DNA of 64,000 bases from contig NZ_CCXR01000001.1 in the NCBI RefSeq assembly GCF_000821085.1, positions 2,129,001 through 2,193,000 of the forward strand, read 5' to 3'. The notes under the pieces were generated by a model, which saw only the letters and a list, made by a program, of their open reading frames with translations, ran no database searches and was not told the DNA's origin. Origin of the DNA: Bacillus sp. B-jedd. GTDB lineage: Bacteria; Bacillota; Bacilli; Bacillales; Cytobacillaceae. The position numbers and the translations under genes were made by a program. This document shows, piece by piece, positions 62,893 through 64,000 of the stretch; the stretch's first letter is position 1; every line of letters starts with the position of its first letter.

Positions 62893-63840
62893 ATGAAACG
62901 AATCATGATTACCGGCGCCCTTGGGCAGATAGGCTCTGAGCTGACACTTAGGCTCCGTGAAATTTACGGAAACGACAATGTTATCGCAACAGACATTAAG
63001 CAAAACTCAGAAAATGAAGCGGCTTTGAGCGGACCGTATGAGATTCTTGATGTAACAGATGGGAACAGAATGGTGGAGATTGCAAAAAAATATAACGTGG
63101 ACGCCGTGATGCACCTTGCCGCGCTCCTATCGGCGACAGCGGAAGCTAAGCCGGTCTTCGCCTGGAACCTGAATATGGGCGGATTGATGAATGCACTCGA
63201 AACAGCTCGTGAGGTTGATGCACAATTCTTTACGCCTAGTTCGATCGGCGCGTTTGGCCCTTCAACTCCGAAGGACGGTACCCCGCAGGATACAATCATG
63301 CGCCCAGTGACCATGTACGGAGTCAATAAAGTTGCCGGCGAGCTTCTTTCCGATTATTACTACCATAAATTTGGAGTCGATACACGCGGGGTTCGTTTCC
63401 CCGGGCTGATCTCCTATGTGGCTCCTCCTGGCGGGGGCACGACCGATTATGCGGTCGAAATTTATTATGAGGCTGTCAAAAATAAAAGATACGCGTCTTT
63501 TATTGATAAGGGCACCTATATGGACATGATGTATATGCCTGACGCCTTGAACGCGATTGTGAACCTAATGGAAGCGGACCCTGCAAAGCTGGTCCACAGA
63601 AACTCTTTCAATGTGACAGCAATGAGTTTCGATCCAGAAGGGGTTGCGGAGGAAATCAGGAAGCATATCCCTGAATTCGAGTTGACGTATGCGGTAGACC
63701 CGGTGCGCCAAAAAATAGCCGACAGCTGGCCAAACTCACTGGATGCTTCAGCCGCGGCACAGGAGTGGGGATTCAAGGCTGAGTACGACCTAGCTTTCAT
63801 GACTAAAGACATGCTTGAGAAAGTAAGCAAAAAAATGTAA
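62893..63840 (+). CDS. tdh: L-threonine 3-dehydrogenase, short-chain (epimerase-like) type
   Basis: 315 residues. Rossmann motif ITGALGQIGSELTLRL and the catalytic Tyr-Lys in MYGVNKVAGE. This is the SDR/epimerase-type threonine dehydrogenase, unrelated to the zinc enzyme. Oxidises threonine to 2-amino-3-oxobutyrate for Kbl. ATG 62893 with GGGGAGGA upstream; the frame extends into kbl but without a start signal. Separated from kbl by 52 bases. Confidence 0.9.
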   Translation: MKRIMITGALGQIGSELTLRLREIYGNDNVIATDIKQNSENEAALSGPYEILDVTDGNRMVEIAKKYNVDAVMHLAALLSATAEAKPVFAWNLNMGGLMNALETAREVDAQFFTPSSIGAFGPSTPKDGTPQDTIMRPVTMYGVNKVAGELLSDYYYHKFGVDTRGVRFPGLISYVAPPGGGTTDYAVEIYYEAVKNKRYASFIDKGTYMDMMYMPDALNAIVNLMEADPAKLVHRNSFNVTAMSFDPEGVAEEIRKHIPEFELTYAVDPVRQKIADSWPNSLDASAAAQEWGFKAEYDLAFMTKDMLEKVSKKM

Positions 63841-63845
63841 ACACA

Positions 63846-63891
63846 AGAGCCTGAGCGGATGATGTGAATCTTCCGTTCAGGCTCTTTTTCA
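63846..63891 (+). terminator. terminator of kbl-tdh
   Basis: AGAGCCTGAGCGGA / TCCGTTCAGGCTCT stem followed by TTTTTC. Confidence 0.85.
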
Positions 63892-63902
63892 GCGCTAAAG
63901 AT

Positions 63903-63930
63903 AAAAACGGCCATGGCATGCCGTTTTTAT
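63903..63930 (-). terminator. terminator of the next leftward gene
   Basis: AAAAACGGC / GCCGTTTTT inverted repeat, immediately after the stop codon of the partial reverse-strand gene. Confidence 0.7.
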
Positions 63931-64000
63931 TTTTTGCTGATGTAAATGAGTTTTTCTTTCTGCTCTGTCACTTTCCCGATAACAGAAGCTTCTTCAAGGC
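63927..64000 (-). CDS. C-terminal end of an unidentified gene (cut by window edge)
   Basis: On the reverse strand the frame reads LEEASVIGKVTEQKEKLIYI..., then stops with TAA just before the terminator. The VIGKV-x(8)-LIYI ending resembles C termini of AIR synthase (PurM/HypE)-like proteins, but 23 residues are too few to identify it. Confidence 0.45.
   Translation of the reverse strand, partial: LEEASVIGKVTEQKEKLIYISKK

Overview
The window looks like chromosomal DNA of a spore-forming member of the Bacillaceae. Supporting signs are an H-type small acid-soluble spore protein, two pairs of CotF-like spore coat genes, a lipoteichoic acid synthase, strong AGGAGG-type ribosome binding sites, many TTG/GTG starts, Gram-positive-type lipoprotein signals, and a yybP-ykoY and a purine riboswitch. 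There are no rRNA or tRNA genes, no CRISPR array, and no phage or transposase genes.

Layout. 1-15.8 kb: housekeeping and envelope genes (end of a DEDDh exonuclease, sspH, an MFS permease, LtaS, an XPD-type helicase with an N-terminal PD-(D/E)XK-like nuclease, a metallo-beta-lactamase-fold hydrolase, an M20 dipeptidase, a 1171-residue membrane protein, and a Mn2+ riboswitch ahead of a DUF1232 gene and a TerC gene). GC-rich palindromic repeats of two families sit between these genes and show tandem duplication, capture of a gene end, nesting and internal deletion. 16.0-41.2 kb: one co-directional block for aromatic catabolism. 41.2-64 kb: mixed genes (APH-like kinase, DegV, PAP2 phosphatase, spore coat pairs, zinc alcohol dehydrogenase, MscS channel, DUF2188 protein under a SigB-like promoter, MFS efflux pump, GDSL esterase, a PhnCDE-type ABC transporter with a fused permease, an ABC-F protein, an acetyltransferase broken by a stop codon, xpt-pbuX under a guanine riboswitch, and kbl-tdh for threonine degradation).

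The aromatic block is the most interesting part. Its first section holds paaABCD (phenylacetyl-CoA epoxidase), an EthD-like protein, two enoyl-CoA hydratase/isomerases, a stand-alone aldehyde dehydrogenase, 3-hydroxyacyl-CoA dehydrogenase, thiolase, the PaaX repressor and a nitronate monooxygenase-like flavoprotein. The second section holds a TrpXYZ-like ABC transporter and an FlK-like hotdog thioesterase. The third holds a phenylalanine dehydrogenase followed directly by a complete 2-oxoacid dehydrogenase complex (E1alpha, E1beta, E2, E3). The fourth is a tyrosine/homogentisate section (HPPD, HisC-like aminotransferase, flavin reductase, FAH-family hydrolase, homogentisate dioxygenase). No phenylacetate-CoA ligase (PaaK) and no PaaE reductase are present.

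The simplest reading is that phenylalanine is deaminated to phenylpyruvate, which the dehydrogenase complex converts directly to phenylacetyl-CoA for the Paa pathway, while tyrosine goes through 4-hydroxyphenylpyruvate and homogentisate. A dedicated phenylpyruvate dehydrogenase complex of this kind is inferred from gene content and order, not proven. Matching palindromes at the paaA promoter and the ABC-transporter promoter suggest that PaaX controls both.
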